In this document: positions 5,647 to 6,258 of the stretch, one piece after another
Position numbering within the stretch: the first letter of the stretch is position 1
How the letters are laid out: the number at the start of each line of letters is the position of its first letter
Source of the DNA: Spirochaetaceae bacterium
GTDB lineage: Bacteria > Spirochaetota > Spirochaetia > Treponematales > Breznakiellaceae
Assembly: GCA_031267955.1 (NCBI GenBank)
Contig: JAIRYB010000177.1
Location: 1 to 6,258, forward strand
Length of the DNA stretch: 6,258 nucleotides
Direction of reading: 5' to 3'
Made by a program: the position numbers and the translations under genes
Notes under the pieces: model-generated
Database searches by the model: none
What the model was told of the DNA's origin: nothing
What the model saw: the letters and a program-made list of their open reading frames with translations, nothing else

Positions 5647-6258
5647 GTGGAAAAAAAGTCCGCCTACGAACACTGCCGCCTCTGCCCCCGCCGTTGCGGG
5701 GCAGACCGCCGCTCCGCTCCGGGTTTTTGCGGAGAGACATCTGAACTGCGCCTTGCCTCGGCGTCCATACACCGGGGGGAAGAACCGCCTATAACCGGCT
5801 CGGGGGGTTCCGGGACTGTTTTTATTACCGGCTGTAACCTGGGCTGCGTTTTTTGCCAGAACCGGCAGATCTCGCGGGCGGAGATGGGCCGGGCTGTTTC
5901 CGCCGGGGAATTTGCCGCCATTTGCCTGGCCCTGGAAAAAAAAGGCGCGGGGAATATCAACCTGGTTACCGGGAGCCACGCGGTTCCCGCGCTGGCGGAG
6001 GGGATACGCGCGGCCCGGGAGCAAGGGCTTTCCGTCCCCGTGCTGTGGAATTCTTCCGCCTATGAAAGCCCGGAAACCCTTGCCCTTTTGGCGGGTACTG
6101 TTGATGTGTACCTTCCGGATTTAAAGACTTTGGACCGCGAAATTGCCCGCCGGTTTTTCCGGGCCCCCGATTACCCCGAACAGGCGGCGGCGGCGATACT
6201 GTACATGCTTGAAAGCCGGGGCGCCCCGGAATACAGGCCGTCCGCGGCCCCGGCAGGC
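5647..6258 (+). CDS. PflX/COG1313-like radical SAM protein, partial (C-terminus off window)
   Basis: The first 204 codons are present and the frame is open to the window end. An N-terminal cysteine cluster, C10-x2-C13-x3-C17-x10-C28 (CRLCPRRCG ... GFCG), is followed by HRGEEPPITGSGGSGTVFIT and GCNLGCVFCQN, whose C63-x3-C67-x2-C70 is the radical SAM cluster motif. NLVTGSHAVP (about 110-119) and VDVYLPDLKT also fit the COG1313 group, annotated as pyruvate formate-lyase-activating-enzyme-like. Radical SAM enzymes bind a [4Fe-4S] cluster and cleave S-adenosylmethionine to start radical chemistry; this subgroup's substrate is not established, so I do not call it a true PflA. GTG 5647 is effectively forced: an in-frame TAG sits at 5641-5643 and no other start codon occurs before C10. 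A GGAAG 11 nt upstream, inside the tandem repeat, is the likely ribosome site. The gene follows the AraC-type gene by 47 bp. Confidence 0.92.
   Translation, partial: MEKKSAYEHCRLCPRRCGADRRSAPGFCGETSELRLASASIHRGEEPPITGSGGSGTVFITGCNLGCVFCQNRQISRAEMGRAVSAGEFAAICLALEKKGAGNINLVTGSHAVPALAEGIRAAREQGLSVPVLWNSSAYESPETLALLAGTVDVYLPDLKTLDREIARRFFRAPDYPEQAAAAILYMLESRGAPEYRPSAAPAG

Noticed and set aside
5626..6024. 132-codon minus-strand frame opposite the radical SAM gene
   Set aside because: The plus strand encodes the radical SAM cysteine motif and family-specific flanks in an uninterrupted frame.

Overview
The window looks like chromosomal DNA from a GC-rich (above 55% by eye) Gram-negative bacterium, most plausibly a spirochaete of the Treponema group. 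This rests on the mix of genes (a TraB-family membrane protein, a TPR lipoprotein with a relaxed lipobox, an orphan membrane-anchored envelope-type protein) and on recollection of similar treponemal proteins. It is an inference, not a proof. No phage, transposase, CRISPR, rRNA or tRNA was seen.

Layout: (1) positions 1-905, minus strand, the N-terminal 301 codons of a TraB/PrgY-like protein, cut by the window edge. (2) 986-2449, minus strand, a 487-residue TPR lipoprotein lying 80 bp upstream of the TraB-like gene and probably co-transcribed with it. (3) 2450-2524, a 75-bp AT-rich divergent promoter region with a near-direct repeat containing TATAAT twice, 21 bp apart. (4) 2525-4441, plus strand, a 638-residue protein of unknown function with one N-terminal membrane anchor and a proline-rich tail. 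(5) 4442-4663, a 222-bp gap packed with interlocking inverted repeats. It may be a structured leader or a copy of a dispersed intergenic repeat. (6) 4664-5599, plus strand, an AraC-family regulator with an N-terminal cupin and a C-terminal double helix-turn-helix. (7) 5585-5644, four tandem 15-bp units that begin at the last four codons of the AraC-type gene; the first three units each end with a stop codon in the regulator's frame. (8) 5647-6258, plus strand, the N-terminal 204 codons of a PflX/COG1313-type radical SAM protein, cut by the window edge.

The divergent pair (TPR lipoprotein and anchored unknown protein) shares a control region and both products appear destined for the cell envelope, so a common envelope role is a reasonable but untested idea. 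The AraC-type regulator and the radical SAM gene are 47 bp apart and may be one transcript; no target of the regulator is visible. The least ordinary features are the stop-codon-spanning 15-bp repeat array and the inverted-repeat cluster ahead of the AraC-type gene. I found no convincing evidence of a complete new multi-gene system.
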